From assembly GCA_963930655.1 (NCBI GenBank), contig OZ005602.1, positions 21,837,840 to 21,901,839 on the forward strand: 64,000 bases of DNA. The letters are read 5' to 3'. The position numbers and the translations under genes are program-made. Under the pieces are notes generated by a model that was given only the letters and a program-made list of their open reading frames with translations, was not told the DNA's origin and made no database searches. This stretch comes from Myrica gale (lineage: Eukaryota; Streptophyta; Magnoliopsida; Fagales; Myricaceae). This document shows, piece by piece, positions 47,106-60,139 of the stretch. Numbering within the stretch: position 1 is the first letter of the stretch; every line of letters starts with the position of its first letter.

Positions 47106-48664
47106 CAGTGGCGGAACCAGGATCAAAATTCACGGGTGTCGAACTTTAAAGGCGAAATGATAAAAAAAAATTCTTTCATAATGCAAAATATTGTCTTAGA
47201 GGTACAATGTCGAAAATTAAGGACTAAAAGCATTAAAAATATTGGAATACATGTACCGTAATATGTACTGCGACTGAGAGGTGATAATTGGATCATATGC
47301 GTTTGCATCTTTTGAAAAAGTTGCAAAATGACTTTGTTCTCAATAGTTTTAAAAACTTCTTGCTCAATGTACACTAACATGCAATCATTCATTCATTTAT
47401 CTCTCATATTATTACGCAAATAACTCTTTATGATTTAATCCAAGTTAATTCTCTACTAATTTTAAAACTTTAGAACAAATTACAGATGATTATGATGGTT
47501 GAGATCTTGATGTCACTAGGGGTTGTCTTTCTTACATTTTTTGGTTACTACCTAGAGTCTCTTTTTTTTCACAAAAAGTTACTGGGATGCATTTGTAATT
47601 TACTTTCTCTAGGTTCTATAAATTTGGAATTGAAAGATATTCACATTCTCCAAAGAAACCTCCACACAGAGAGCAACAATTGATGACAAACCATGCTCTG
47701 AATAATAAAAACAAAATTTTCAGGATAAACAAGATTTAGTAAAAGAGTTCATTAGATAAACATATCCCAAAAGTGGTCAGAACTTTGATTTGGCCTATAC
47801 AATGATCCTAAACAAACACAACATTTTTCGAGGTCTCTAATAAAAATGAAGAAACAAATCAACATAGGGAGAAAAAATGAAGTGATCTTGATTGTGAAAA
47901 AATAGGAGCAAAGAGTAAATAATTTTTTACTAACATAAATTTAGAAAGATGACAGGAAGTTACCCCTCGGTTGAAGAACTTGTAATTGATGCAAAACACA
48001 AAATTATAATAACTGTATATTTGTCTTAATTATTATGTAGCACTAAGAGCAAAATTAATGTATAGAAAAAAAATGTTTTAGATCCGATACCCATTAAATC
48101 TATTTGGCCTGAACTTAATGGATATCAAACTTAATTAATTTATAAAGAAAAAGAAGGGTACCCATCCCACCCCTTGCTTCCGCCCTGATTGTATTACCAA
48201 AAGCTTTTGGGTTCGCAAAAAAAAAAGGGAAAATTGTAGATATGATAGTGGACCATTATGCTGATTGCTGACCATTGGCTATGAAACGGGTTGCTTTAAA
48301 AAAAAATCTACGGTTGCTTTTGAAAAACGGAAAGTGAATCCATGGTAAATAGTTCTCAAACCTAGGGTCATTTGATAACGATCCGGATCCAGCACCAAGG
48401 TCCAAAAGTGACAAAGTGCGAATCCGTCATAACGAGCCTGGGCTTGTTGGGTATAAGCAAAGAAAAAAAACGGCCTGGGCCTGATGGGGATCGGGCCCAG
48501 GCCGTTCAGACTTATTGGGATGGGGTCTTCCCAAGATGGCCTGGGCCTATGGGTATCGGGCCCAGGCCATCTACTATTAAAAAAAATATTAATGTAAATT
48601 TTTTTTTTTGAGGGGGCGATGGGTATCGGCCGATACCCATCGCCCACCCCTCCCTCCGCCACTG
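47106..48664. mobile_element. Non-autonomous hAT (Tip100-like ends)
   Basis: Terminal inverted repeats start CAGTGGCGGA (47106) and end TCCGCCACTG (48664). The flanking 8-bp sequences CTTGTGCC (47098-47105) and GTTGTGCC (48665-48672) match at 7 of 8 positions. The inside is AT-rich on the left and has several perfect hairpins of GGCCTGGGCC type on the right (48472-48645). No transposase ORF is seen. The left third aligns with the left part of the element at 55010-56176 (shared phrases AAGGCGAAATGAT/AAGGCAAAATGAT and AAAATTAAGGACTAAAA/GCAAATTAAGAATTAAAA), so both belong to one family. Confidence 0.82.
48614..48645. repeat. Perfect 32-bp palindrome at the hAT right end
   Basis: The sequence is its own reverse complement, centred between 48629 and 48630 (core CGGCCG), and ends 19 bp inside the element's right terminus. 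Two more hairpins with GGCCTGGGCC/GGCCCAGGCC arms lie at about 48471-48506 and 48536-48572. Confidence 0.9.
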
Positions 48665-48672
48665 GTTGTGCC

Positions 48673-49347
48673 CATGTTCTCGACATTCCTTACACCTTAA
48701 ACGCTATCTGGGTCGATGGTGGGCGTAGATGTGCTCGCTGCAACAAAAAGTGAGAGAGTTCGAAAGAAACGCTACACAACAGGAAAAGTCGAAAGAAAGA
48801 GGACAAAGAGGAAAATGTCCGCAAAAATTTATGCCGAAAAGAGTTTCGGATTTAAAAATGTAAATTTACCAAATAAACATGTAGGTGCCTTGCACGTGGG
48901 AAAGAAATCCGTCCAAACTAACTGTAAATATGGATGAAGGGTGCTACGTGTTTGAAAGAGGTGGTTGTAGGGTATAAAGATGATAGTTTGGTAAATATGG
49001 ATGAAGGGTGCTACACGTGTCACTATTATGATAATTCGTGAGTGGGAAGTGTATTTCCAGTGAGAATAAATTATTGGAACGGTCCGTCCCGTAGAAGGGA
49101 AGAAAGACAAAGGTCGCAGAATCCGAAAAGTAGACGTATCAGTTAAACGTCAATGAACTATGGCTCAAGTGACACCTCTTTTGTATAGGAAGGTCCTGAT
49201 CTGGGGTTCGAATACCCCTACCCCTCCCTCGGCAGGCTATGGGCTGCATTGCCTTTATCAGTTAAACGCACGCTCGCATTCAGATACAGCGCGAGAGAAA
49301 AAGAGTCCGACGCTCCATTTCTTGACTTTTCGGCACAAGGGAAAAGG
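48673..49347. other. Intergenic and Elongin C 5' region
   Basis: No full gene. A phrase of about 23 bp around TATGGATGAAGGGTGCTAC is duplicated at 48930 and 48996. A SINE-like remnant lies at about 49158-49235. The 80 bp before 49348 looks like 5' UTR. Confidence 0.45.
49158..49235 (+). mobile_element. Possible tRNA-derived SINE remnant
   Basis: A-box-like ATGGCTCAAGTG and B-box-like GGGTTCGAATACC about 40 bp apart, the arrangement of a tRNA-derived Pol III promoter. It does not fold into a tRNA and no A-tail is evident. Confidence 0.4.
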
Positions 49348-52300
49348 ATGAAGAAGGAGGACACGGTGAAGCTGATCAGCGCCGAGGGTTTCGAATTCGT
49401 GATCGACAAGGAAGCTGCCATGGTTTCCCAGACCATCCATAACATGCTCACCTCTCCAGGTCTGTTTATTTTTCTTTTTCTTAAGTACAATTAGGGTTTC
49501 GCTCCGGTGCTTTCGGGTCTGTGAAGAAAATTAATTATATTATATGCTAAAGTAAAAATCTCGAAAAATGTTTCGCAGTTCCTGCTATAATTTGTTGTGA
49601 TTTGTGTCTGACGGAGGGACTTATTTTCGTCTTATTACTTCCTGTTAGGGAGCTTTGCCGAAACGCAGCATGGAGAAGTGACTTTCCCTGAAATCAGCAC
49701 TACCATTTTAGAGAAGATCTGCAAGTATTTCTATTGGCATCTTCAATTTGCCAGGTTCTGTTTTTCGCTTCATTTATTCCTTAAGTCTTTAACTAGTTTC
49801 GTCTCTTCTATATCCCCAGACTATTGGCTTTGTATTTCTTCTGTGGCATTTTCGGTGATCATATTACATATTCATGGATTATCTGCGTCGTCAATATGCG
49901 TGGATGCTACTATTATCATGTGTGTGTGTGTGTGTTTGATATTCTATAAAGGAGTTGGAGCTATTTCCTTGGTGCTTGTGCCATCTTAGAAGGCAGAAAA
50001 ACTTTGACCACTTATGCCTTTTTTTTTTGATGACGAGGAAATTCCCCAAAGTCGGACCCTTTTGGCCCAATCCTGAAGTACAAACCCCGGCCCCCTGGAC
50101 CGATTGACCACTTATGCCTACATTTTCAAGTTGAAATTCTAATACGGTTCGACCTTTATAGCAAGCAAACATCATTTGCCGTTTTCAGTAATGTTACATC
50201 TTTTGCTCTGTTCTTCAATTAATCGGGGAATACTGGTGCAACCTGTTGCGGTAGAACCCTGTCACTGTTCTCTGGGGTTCATTTACGAGTAAAGAGGTAG
50301 GGAAATTATTGAAAACAAGGACATAACTCATCATCTCCTCCGACCCTGCTCTCAAATCATTTGGGTTTTCTTGTCTCCAAAACTCCAATGGTGTTATCTA
50401 CAGTTGTGTAGTTACTAATTGCCTAGTGTTGGACGATGGGATAAAGTTTCTTGGTTTGGGACATACTAAAGGAGGGGGTTTTATTGTGTTGATTATTTCT
50501 ATCTTGTGAAGTGATTGCTGAGAGGTTAGGTTTATGAAGCTTTTTACTCTTCTTAATGAAAGTTCCATGTTTCCTCTAATTATATTCACTTTTATCTGTT
50601 TTGAGTGCTGAAGCTCACCATATTGGGGTCTAGGAGGCACTGCCTTCTCATACAATTATTGATGGTGGTCTTCTCAATCTTTTGTGATCTTAGAACTTTC
50701 ATTAAGATCATTGAAAGGAATTACATACGTGTATGGGATAATTGAAGGTCCTTTGAGATCCTCTAGTATTATTAGTCACATGATGGGGATAATGGACTGA
50801 GATAAAGGTGTTTTTTCCTATTTGGGCATGACTTATTTCTTTCTGCTATTGTTTCTTTCCTGTTTGTATGAGATAATCAGAGCATGAAGGATGTGGTGTG
50901 GCAAGTGCGTTTTATATATGTGGACATAAACACTTGCATACATAATTATAGACATACATGTATGTAATTCCTGAATACAATAACATTATATGAAGATCTG
51001 CACTTTTTGGGAACTTGTAACTACAGTTGTAAGAATATATCTCTAGCTCTACATTTGAAAAAATGGACATTTTCAACTTCCTATACTTTACTTGAGAAGA
51101 TTCATATTCTATGTTGTCAATGGTGTGTCCATTATTTATATATGAGTGCATAAGATGCTTCAGATAATGCTTCCTAACTGAACAGAATTCATGCTTTAGA
51201 TATTGACGTTATTATGATTGTTAGCTATCCATTACATGGGACTTATGATACTCATGCAGATACATTATGCATGTATAGTGTAGTCAGGGTTTGAAGTAGC
51301 CATGTTACTATCTAAACTTATGCAGCTTCACGGGAACTGCTTACAACTTTGGCATGAAAGTTTAGCCAAGCCAGAGTCAGCTGTGCTGGTGATCCATATG
51401 GTAATACTTGATTGTTTTGAGGGAAAATACGGATGGGTGCTACTTTTTTCAGATTTTGGAGGACCATTAACTTGTAAGATAGTTTTGGAGGACAAATAAT
51501 TCCTATTTTCAGATTTCCTTATACCACTGTTAAGCTTTCTTATAGATTAAATACATTTTCTCCGACAATTTTATTGTGTTAACCAAATTCAACATATTTA
51601 AGTTCCTCTTACTCAAACAAATTGAAGAGGAGTCCTATTAGTCAAAATTATGGACTATAATAGGAGCAAGACCTAGCAAACATGAAATGCATTGAAACAT
51701 AAGAAAATATAATCATCCTCGTACAATAGGATAATGGTTCTCCAATGTGCATTGCAATGTAGAAAAAAATGTTATACCCATGTACTATGGTTTTAGTTTC
51801 CAATGTGCATGACAATATAAGGTTGAAGATAAATTAATAGGGAAAGGAAGAGTAAATTTCGGTTATTCTAGTAGATCTATTGGATTTATTTTTCTTTTTC
51901 CGTCCAGAAATGTTCTCTTATTCTCTGAATTGGTGTTAGGTTGTTGTTTTTGTGCATTTTGGGCTATTATATCCCTATCATATTACCATTTTTTAGTGGT
52001 ACAAAATATGCATATGTATCGTATCATAACCCTATCATGGAGTTAAGTTTAGCTAGTTCTTTTTGTAATTCTTCAATTTATTTGCGTAAAGAGTTTTGAA
52101 AATCTTTCAATTGACAAATGAAATTTGACAAATAAATTGTAAGACATCACAAGAGGACCTACCTATGTTTTTTCCATGGTTTCCTGGATTCTTATTTTTA
52201 TTCAGTATGCCTAGCTCCTTTAGTAGCAAAATAAGTCTCTCCCTGCATGTAGTTATTTATCTGGAATTTAAATATTTAGTAGGTTAACTTTTCTATTCGG

Positions 52301-52625
52301 TTTCCCGATGTATGTTATCATTTTGTTAGTTCAGCTGTTTGTGGTTGTTCTCTTTGCTAAGATCAATTGTTGGCCGGCATTGTCCAGTTATATCATGGAG
52401 AATTTGACTGCTCTGCCTTACATACTCCTCCAAGCCAAAATTGGCTCTGATTGTTTTTATGGAATTGACCTGTAGCATTGATCAGAAATCGCTCTCCCCC
52501 AATTCATACTACATTTTGTTGATATGAAAATGTCGCCCTTTTACAGTGGAAAGGAGACCGAGTTCCCCATTGAACCTGAATTGACTCTGGAGCTGATGAT
52601 GGCTGCCAATTATCTTCATACTTGA
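49348..52625 (+). CDS. ELC: Elongin C (SKP1/BTB-fold E3 ligase adaptor)
   Basis: Three exons: 49348-49459, 49649-49754 and 52547-52625 (297 nt, 98 residues). Junctions are GT-AG with matching phases. The protein starts MKKEDTVKLISAEGFEFVID and includes SQTIHNMLTSPGSFAE, GEVTFPEIST and the highly conserved end EPELTLELMMAANYLHT. The whole is one SKP1/BTB-POZ fold, close to the usual 96-112 residues of Elongin C. In animals Elongin C joins Elongin B and SOCS/BC-box receptors in cullin-2/5 ligases and also Elongin A; the plant role is less defined. Intron 2 is about 2.8 kb and holds a small retroposon. The third exon is found by its acceptor (TTTTACAG at 52539-52546). Confidence 0.93.
49919..49936 (+). 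repeat. (TG)n microsatellite
   Basis: About eight TG units in intron 2 of the Elongin C gene. Confidence 0.85.
50020..50103 (-). mobile_element. Short retroposon in Elongin C intron 2
   Basis: An 84-bp insert is flanked by a perfect 16-bp direct repeat, TTGACCACTTATGCCT (50004-50019 and 50104-50119). It starts with a T-run on the plus strand, so it is a minus-strand retroposed copy with a poly(A) tail. The body (GGCCGGGGTTTGTACTTC on its sense strand) is probably a truncated LINE 3' end or a SINE. Confidence 0.8.
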
Positions 52626-54452
52626 ATTATCATCTGCTTTTTGTCTTGGTTGGCAATTCCTGCTCATCATTGTAAGCCTTTGTATAGTCTCTTTCTGAGC
52701 AAAAGGAATTTTGTGACTTCCCTCTGGAGTGGTTATAGAGAGTTTAGGTTATGACGTCTGCTATAAATTTGTGGCTACTTAACAAACTCTTTGTTTGGAT
52801 CCTTTATGCACTTTATCTACTAATTAAGGATGCTCAGGACGACATTGTTGCCCAAGAAGGTTAAAAAAGTGTATGAATTTGTGGTGGTGTCATGTAGTGG
52901 AACTCACTCTGCACTGCGCTGTATATAATAACCGTGATAGAATAATTCAGTCAAGTGCAGTGATTGTATGATGTAAATTTACTTTCTAGACTAACTAATT
53001 AGATCGGCATGCCGCTTATTAGAAAGAAAGAAAGAAATAGAATGGCATGTCTTTACCAGCAATACATTGTTTCAGTATCTGAGTTGTCTTCTTGTTTTTG
53101 GAAGGTTTTTCTTCATAGCTGGTGTATTGTGAATCTGTGATAGAGACAAAATTGTGGTGGCATTGATGCTATAATTTTGAAGTCATCAAATTTTCTTCTC
53201 TACATTTTAATTTTGATATTTCTTCAAGTTAGATATTTCGCGTTAGAAATTAAAGTTGGTATTTTGTCAAGACCGCCTCTAAGGAATAACCTTTATAGGA
53301 GAGTCGTCTTATGAAGGTGAAATTTCCTTTGTGCATAATAATTGAATAAAAAGCTCGATTCATAGAGACGAATCTGATTTCTGATATACCAAAGTTTGTA
53401 TTATCTGCACTGGAAACTTGGAAAATTGGACCTCGATGATTTAACCTTTATCATATGTACAGTAACATTTTATTCCTGAGAAATTTCACTTATCGCATCA
53501 ACTTTTGGGGGTCTAGTATTATGTTTTCGAAATTATCAATCTTGTCATATTTCACTTTTCAACGTACTTTACACTTTTGGATGCCGTTATTTTGGAAGGA
53601 TATCAATATTTTTGATCAGTAAAATGATTGCTTTACCTCTACAAATTATCAGTCTAAAGAAATGTCGGGATAAAATCATCATTTCAGAACAAAAATATTA
53701 ATTTTGGTTTAAATTATTGCAAAAATGATAATTTGATATGTAAAGTGTCGAGACTTTAACAGGGTATGTATCTTTACGGGTCCTTTGGATCTTTTTCAGG
53801 TTGTCTGCGCGCCCTTTACATTTATGTGGTTCAGTCTGCTGTTATCGGCCATCCGCACCTTCTGCCTAGCATAGAGCATATAGTGGTTTTCTTGATTTTT
53901 TTAGAATCCTGCTAGTTTTTATTTACAAGCTGGCTTTAGTTAAGCCTTATTTAGGTTTTTTCCTTGTATGGTTTAACTATTGAAATGCAAGCCTAACGGC
54001 ATTATTCAGAAAAAAAGAGGGTATGTACAAAGTGTCGAGATTCTAATCAACGAAAACTGAGCTACCTCTAACGTCTACTTTCTATGAATATTTCTTATGA
54101 ACCAAGAAGTCGAAAATCGAAACTCTAAAAAGTTCAACACTAATACGAGGGAACTGGGAAGCAATTAAAAAACGGAAACAAAAAATCAGCTGGTAATATT
54201 TCACAGTTATGAAGCTCAATTACGGGAATCTAACAGTCACCATAAAGAAACATTAGCTATATTGATGGACAGTCAAATACTATGAAATCGTTGACGTAAC
54301 TGCATAAGGAGGTAACATAGCAACATCCTCCATAAGTCAAGCTGTTATTCGAAATTTGAGAAGATTTGAATAAAAGCTATAAATCTGAATCCTCACCTCC
54401 TGAATATGAGACACTATCGATCACCAATCTGCAGTTTTCACAGTTGGGAAAA
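52626..54452. other. Elongin C 3' UTR and intergenic DNA
   Basis: The first 350 bp is plausible 3' UTR. The rest has no gene; a retroposon lies at 53771-54017. The phrase AAAGTGTCGAGA occurs at about 53741 and 54031, on either side of it. Confidence 0.45.
53771..54017 (+). mobile_element. Short retroposon (LINE 3'-end-like)
   Basis: A 247-bp insert is flanked by a perfect 10-bp repeat AGGGTATGTA (53761-53770 and 54018-54027) and ends in an A-rich run (54009-54016). The body includes GCATAGAGCATATAGTGG and a UTR-like 3' part. No coding potential. Confidence 0.75.
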
Positions 54453-55009
54453 ATGGCTAAGCATGGAGGTCTTACTTTTTGTTACTTATTTTCCGTGCTC
54501 TCCCTCACCATAAGCTCATTGTTCAGCGCCACCAATGGCGACATAAAGGCAAGTTGTTATCTGTGTTAATGCTTAACAATATTGGTCTTCGTTGTTATCT
54601 AATGAATGCTAAATCTACAGAGGTGTAAGAATTTGTTATTGATAAGACCAAGAAGTTAGTCATTTTCTCTGCCATTCCTTGAGAAACTCTTTTCTGCTTA
54701 AACTGTTGATGAATATAATGATGATGCAGGTCTATATTATTTACATCGGGTCACTTCCTGAGGAGGAATACTCACCGTCTTCTCACCACCTTAGTATACT
54801 ACAAGAGATTGTTGAGGGCAGGTAACGTTTCTGGAGACCGGTTTCTCCTTTTTTTTTTTTCCTCTTTAAATCGTCAGACTGATCTGACCCTCTATATCTC
54901 TCTAGGACCCTAGGTCCATAGAAAGTTCCTTGGTTAAAAGTTACAGGAGGAGTTTCAATGGATTTGCTGCTAGTCTCACGGAGAGAGAAAGACAAAAGCT
55001 TGATAGTGA

Positions 55010-56176
55010 GGGTTGCTGACACTTTCTAAGGCAAAATGATCAAATTTTTTTTTTTTCCACGTAATGTAAAAAGTGTCTTAAAATTATAATATCGCAAATT
55101 AAGAATTAAAAATAATGAAATACACTTATCCATACCAAGAAACAATTTATAACCCGTGTCTTACAAACAATTTATCTATAACAGTTTTTTAAAACTGGTA
55201 GCATGTGTCAGTAACATGTTCCACACCAAGAAATCGTTCAATCACCTATCTATTTTTGTTCACATATCTCAAAACCACTGTCATTTGCTCCTTCACTGAA
55301 CTATCTCGAGATTCATCAACCATAAGAAAAAAAAAATCATCCCTAATGTCTTTACTGATAGCAAGTGTGGTCTGTGCTGCACAAGTCAATAGATTTACGC
55401 AACCCTAAGTCAGAAATAATATCATCCGAACTCAACAAAGGGCGAGATCTTTTTGAACTAGAATTCTCATTAGAAGTAGTAGCCACATTAGGAGTATTAG
55501 ACGACTCCATGCTTCGTGGATTTTTTTTTATCAAAAATCTATCCATTATCTAAAAAGAACAAAACAAAACGAAATGCCCATCAGCATACGAGGAAGACAA
55601 TTCTTAACACCCATCAATAATTATAGAGTTTGATGCCTATATGAAGATAATGAATTTTCTTCTGTCAAAAAGTATTGGTGCACTCAGCTATTTCTCGTTA
55701 AAAAATAACCTCAGTAATAACTTAGATTAATAAAAAATAGTATTTCTGTGCTTTCCTTTCTAATTGACAAATGATAAATTAGTGAAGACCTACATAATTT
55801 ATGTATTAGTGCAGTTAAAGTGATAATGGACCAGTGATAGAGACTGCTGAGGCGTGAGGGCTCAGGGAGACACGAATAGATCGCAGAGTGAGAGAGAGAG
55901 GCGTGAGTAATTTTTTTTTTAAAAAAATCAGAGGGTGAAACGGCGTAATTTCACCCTCTAATTTAAAAAAAATTAAGCAATTAGGCTACACAGACTGGGC
56001 CAGTGGGTGTGCCCCGTTGGCCCAGTTCCGCTCCCACTGGCCTTGGAAGCAGGCTGGGACGGCTGGGCCAGTGGGGGTTGGCATGCTTCTTAATAACCAA
56101 AAAAAAAATTTCGCAAAGGATTTTTGGAGCCAGTGGGGGCGGCCGCCCCCGCCCGCACCTCTTGGATCTGCCCATG
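55010..56176. mobile_element. hAT element inserted in the subtilase pseudogene
   Basis: Subtilase coding sequence stops at about 55009 and resumes near 56240. Between them lies sequence related to the hAT at 47106-48664, plus a transposase N-terminus on the minus strand (55200-55546) and a GC-rich, palindromic right part (55990-56160) ending CTTGGATCTGCCCATG, similar to a CAGTGGCGGATCC-type terminus. The left terminus appears truncated by about 25 bp and I find no target duplication. Confidence 0.7.
55200..55546 (-). pseudogene. TTF-type (ZMYM1-like) hAT transposase, N-terminal fragment
   Basis: From 55546 the minus strand reads MDRFLIKKNPRS, then NENSSSKRSRPLLSSDDIIS and DLGLRKSIDL, the usual opening of plant TTF-domain hAT transposases. 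Further left, out of frame or after a deletion, DDFFFLMVDESRDSS and EQMTVVLRYVNK-like residues from the RNase H-like domain follow. The zinc-binding TTF domain itself and the C-terminus are missing, so it is an internally deleted remnant. Confidence 0.65.
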
Positions 56177-56229
56177 CTTCTCAAGAGAGGTTATAAGTTG
56201 ATTGTCTAAGATCTAACAGATTGGTCTGA

Positions 56230-56406
<177 letters not shown>

Positions 56407-56580
56407 TGATAATGGCTTTGGTCCGCCCCCCAAGAAGTGGAAGGGTGCTTGCAAAGGTGGCAAAAACTTCACCTGCATTGCAGTGAAACAAGTTCGTTCC
56501 GCATATGAGTTTCCATACGTTGACAGAGACACGTAAAACACAAATATGATTGAGCTTTTAGTAGTACCTGTAAATGGTAA

Positions 56581-57140
<560 letters not shown>

Positions 57141-57651
57141 TGAAATCAACTGCAGTTTAGTATAACGTATGTACTTTTGTGTCTGTGTCTGGGTATATGG
57201 ATTCAATTGTAGTTGTATTGGATTCTAAGTTGACAACAAACAGGGGAATGCGATAAATGCTTTTTCATTCAACGGAACGAAATTTCCCCTAGTAGATGGA
57301 AAAGATGCTACAAAGTGCAAGGACTCCGTTGCCTAGTAAACTCTGCTACCAAAATCATTTCATACTGGAAGGGAAATAGTTTTGAACAAAAAACAACTTC
57401 AAACTTTGTTTGTATTGCAGCTGTGGTAATGGGTGCCTGGACAGCAGTTCAGTAAAGGGAAAGATTGTGCTATGCGATCACTCAGGTGGAGGCGTAGAGG
57501 CCAGTAGAGCTGGTGCCTTCGGGTCGATCTTGAGGTCCGACATACTTGATGACGAGCCTGAAGTCGTCCCATTACCTGCATCGGTTTTAACCTCTGACAA
57601 ATATGACATGGTCACATCCTACACGCATGCGGCCAAGTATGGTTCTTATAA

Positions 57652-58287
<636 letters not shown>

Positions 58288-59446
58288 TGAAGTCTATTCA
58301 GGGAAGCCTTATAGTGTAATCTTTCACAGAACGGTTACCAAAGTTGGTGTTTCAAATTCCACTTACAAGGCAAAAATCTTCACAAATCCCGGAATGAACA
58401 TAAAGTGAATCCTAAAGTTCTCTACTTCAAGTCCTTAAATGAGAAGTTCTTCATTGTGTCTGTCACCGGAAGAGATCTGCCAGGTAACTCAATGGTGTCG
58501 GGATCATTAGTATGGTCTTCCAGCACTCACAGTGTGAGAAGTCCGATTGTCATCCACAAAAAACAGTCTCATAGCTCCATGTATGCTTAAGAGCTTTCTG
58601 TAGACAACTAATAACTTCTTCAATCATTATTTCGTTTGATCAAATTCTGCTTGCAATGTGAATCTGATGCAATCAAGGAGTCAAATCTTGTCTGATAAAA
58701 ACATCGTACTGTCAGAAGTTTGTGTCTTTCCATTTACTTTTGCAGTCTCTTTCCATCCTGTTAGGCTTTTACACGTTTGATTTGGAATTGTGTCATACTA
58801 TTCACCACAAGAAAGACCTTATGTTAAATAAAATTTGAACCTCGGATATCTCGATGCTGCTCCTCAGATATTGCACGAATAGCTGACGTCCTCTTCAAGG
58901 ATCTGCAACTGCCCCAATCCTTCTGGAGGAATCCTGTTGGTTTTGGTGTCATTTGTCCTGCAATATTTCAAGAAATTAGTCCTTATTTGGACTGCCACAT
59001 CATATCTGTGGCCCGTGTCGAGCTAGTACATGAAATCCTAGCACAATCTAAATTGATAAACAACAATACCTGTAATTTTCCAAGAGAACTAATCGTGGAG
59101 ACTCTTTATGGTTGATCTCGACCTAGGCGATGTTGGGTATAAATCTCAATACATGTTCACAAGACATCCTCACACCAGCCAAATTGACAGACAACAACAC
59201 TGATAGCAGACTACCTTTGTTTGATCAAGTAGCAGCAAAATGGAAACTACTTGTAAGACCGTATAATGTGACCAAAAAGATGGAGATTTATGGCCATGAA
59301 ACTTCATTCACCAGAGCACTTATGAATTTACAGTCCATTTACCCTTTTCATATCAAGTAACATATGAGCTCGTGGGAATATTAAATTACAATTAGTAAGT
59401 CATGAGTTTGCAGAAGAATTTACCACTGAATTTGAAAACAATAGTT

Positions 59447-59658
59447 TTTTTTTCTAGATCACGGTCCAGAAGGACCCGAATACAGACCAGGCGAAATCCG
59501 CCGGTGGGACCCTTAAAAAGATCGGAGAAAGTCACTACATGCTCCATGCGAGGCAGAGGGAGCGGTGACCGGACTCAGTAGACACGCTACCAGACCTATG
59601 CTAGCCAGCACCACAACCTGGTACAGCACGCCCACAAAAGGGCGGAAAAGATCCGCCC
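59447..59658 (-). mobile_element. Short retroposon with 9-bp target duplication
   Basis: A 212-bp insert between ACAATAGTT at 59438-59446 and again at 59659-59667. It begins with a T-run on the plus strand, so the copy is on the minus strand with an A tail. The body is GC-rich (GGCGGATTTCGCCTGGTCTG on its sense strand) unlike its surroundings; probably a LINE 3' end or SINE. Confidence 0.75.
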
Positions 59659-59777
59659 ACAATAGTTGGAACAACTAATTTACAGAATACCACCAGAATA
59701 TCTAACCTGAATGTTATGGATCCTTTTAGTCCCCAGCCTTTAAAAAAAAAAAATCCTTTTCTTCACTTCATATTGTG

Positions 59778-59967
59778 GGTGCGTTTGTGTACCAAAATTT
59801 TACCCCCTCTAACACAATTAAATATTACAATATAATCTCTCTCTTCCCATCAGATTATTACTATTTACTACAAAAAAATATAAAAAATTATCTCTCTCTT
59901 CACTTTTTCACTAAACCCAATACCTAAAATTTTAACAACACTAAAATTTTACAACACAAATACAACC
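59778..59967 (-). repeat. MITE copy, inverted relative to 12596-12793
   Basis: Begins GGTGCGTTTGTGTACCAAAA and ends TTTTACAACACAAATACAAC, matching the reverse complement of the copy at 12596-12793 over its full length with scattered differences. Confidence 0.75.
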
Positions 59968-60139
59968 TGTGTTTGTTATCGGTGTAGTGCATGCCGTTAA
60001 TTTGGAGCTATAGGTAGTTTTTGGCTAAACGACATGTCGCATATTGTTTTCCACTTTTCCTTTGGGTTGGTCCATTGAGTTTATAATGTATATTTGCCGA
60101 AGAGTAGTAAAACTCATTGATAGTCTCGGCCACAACTCA

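Larger units (their letters stand above)
46866..48720 (-). pseudogene. Zinc-knuckle ORF split by a hAT insertion
   Basis: Minus-strand coding-like sequence lies on both sides of the hAT at 47106-48664. On the right (48720-48665) it reads RCKECREHGH; on the left (47105-46866) it continues TCQKRKRVAMRF and runs about 70 residues to the ORF end. Joined at the target duplication, this gives a CCHC knuckle (CX2CX4HX4C), as at the C-terminus of MuDR-type transposases and some FAR1-related proteins. Neither the parent gene nor its 5' part can be identified; frames beyond 48720 are not clear. I infer a transposase-derived ORF that was interrupted later. Confidence 0.5.
58591..60139. other. Intergenic DNA with two mobile inserts
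   Basis: No gene recognised. A 76-codon ORF at 59130-59360 has no domain. A retroposon (59447-59658) and a MITE (59778-59967) are embedded. The right end is the promoter/5' UTR of the THA8-like gene. Confidence 0.45.

Noticed and set aside
54540..54560. Second GC-AG intron (subtilase exon 1, AAG|GCAAGT)
   Set aside because: The gene is a pseudogene, so the donor may simply be mutated; no protein constraint to prove its use.
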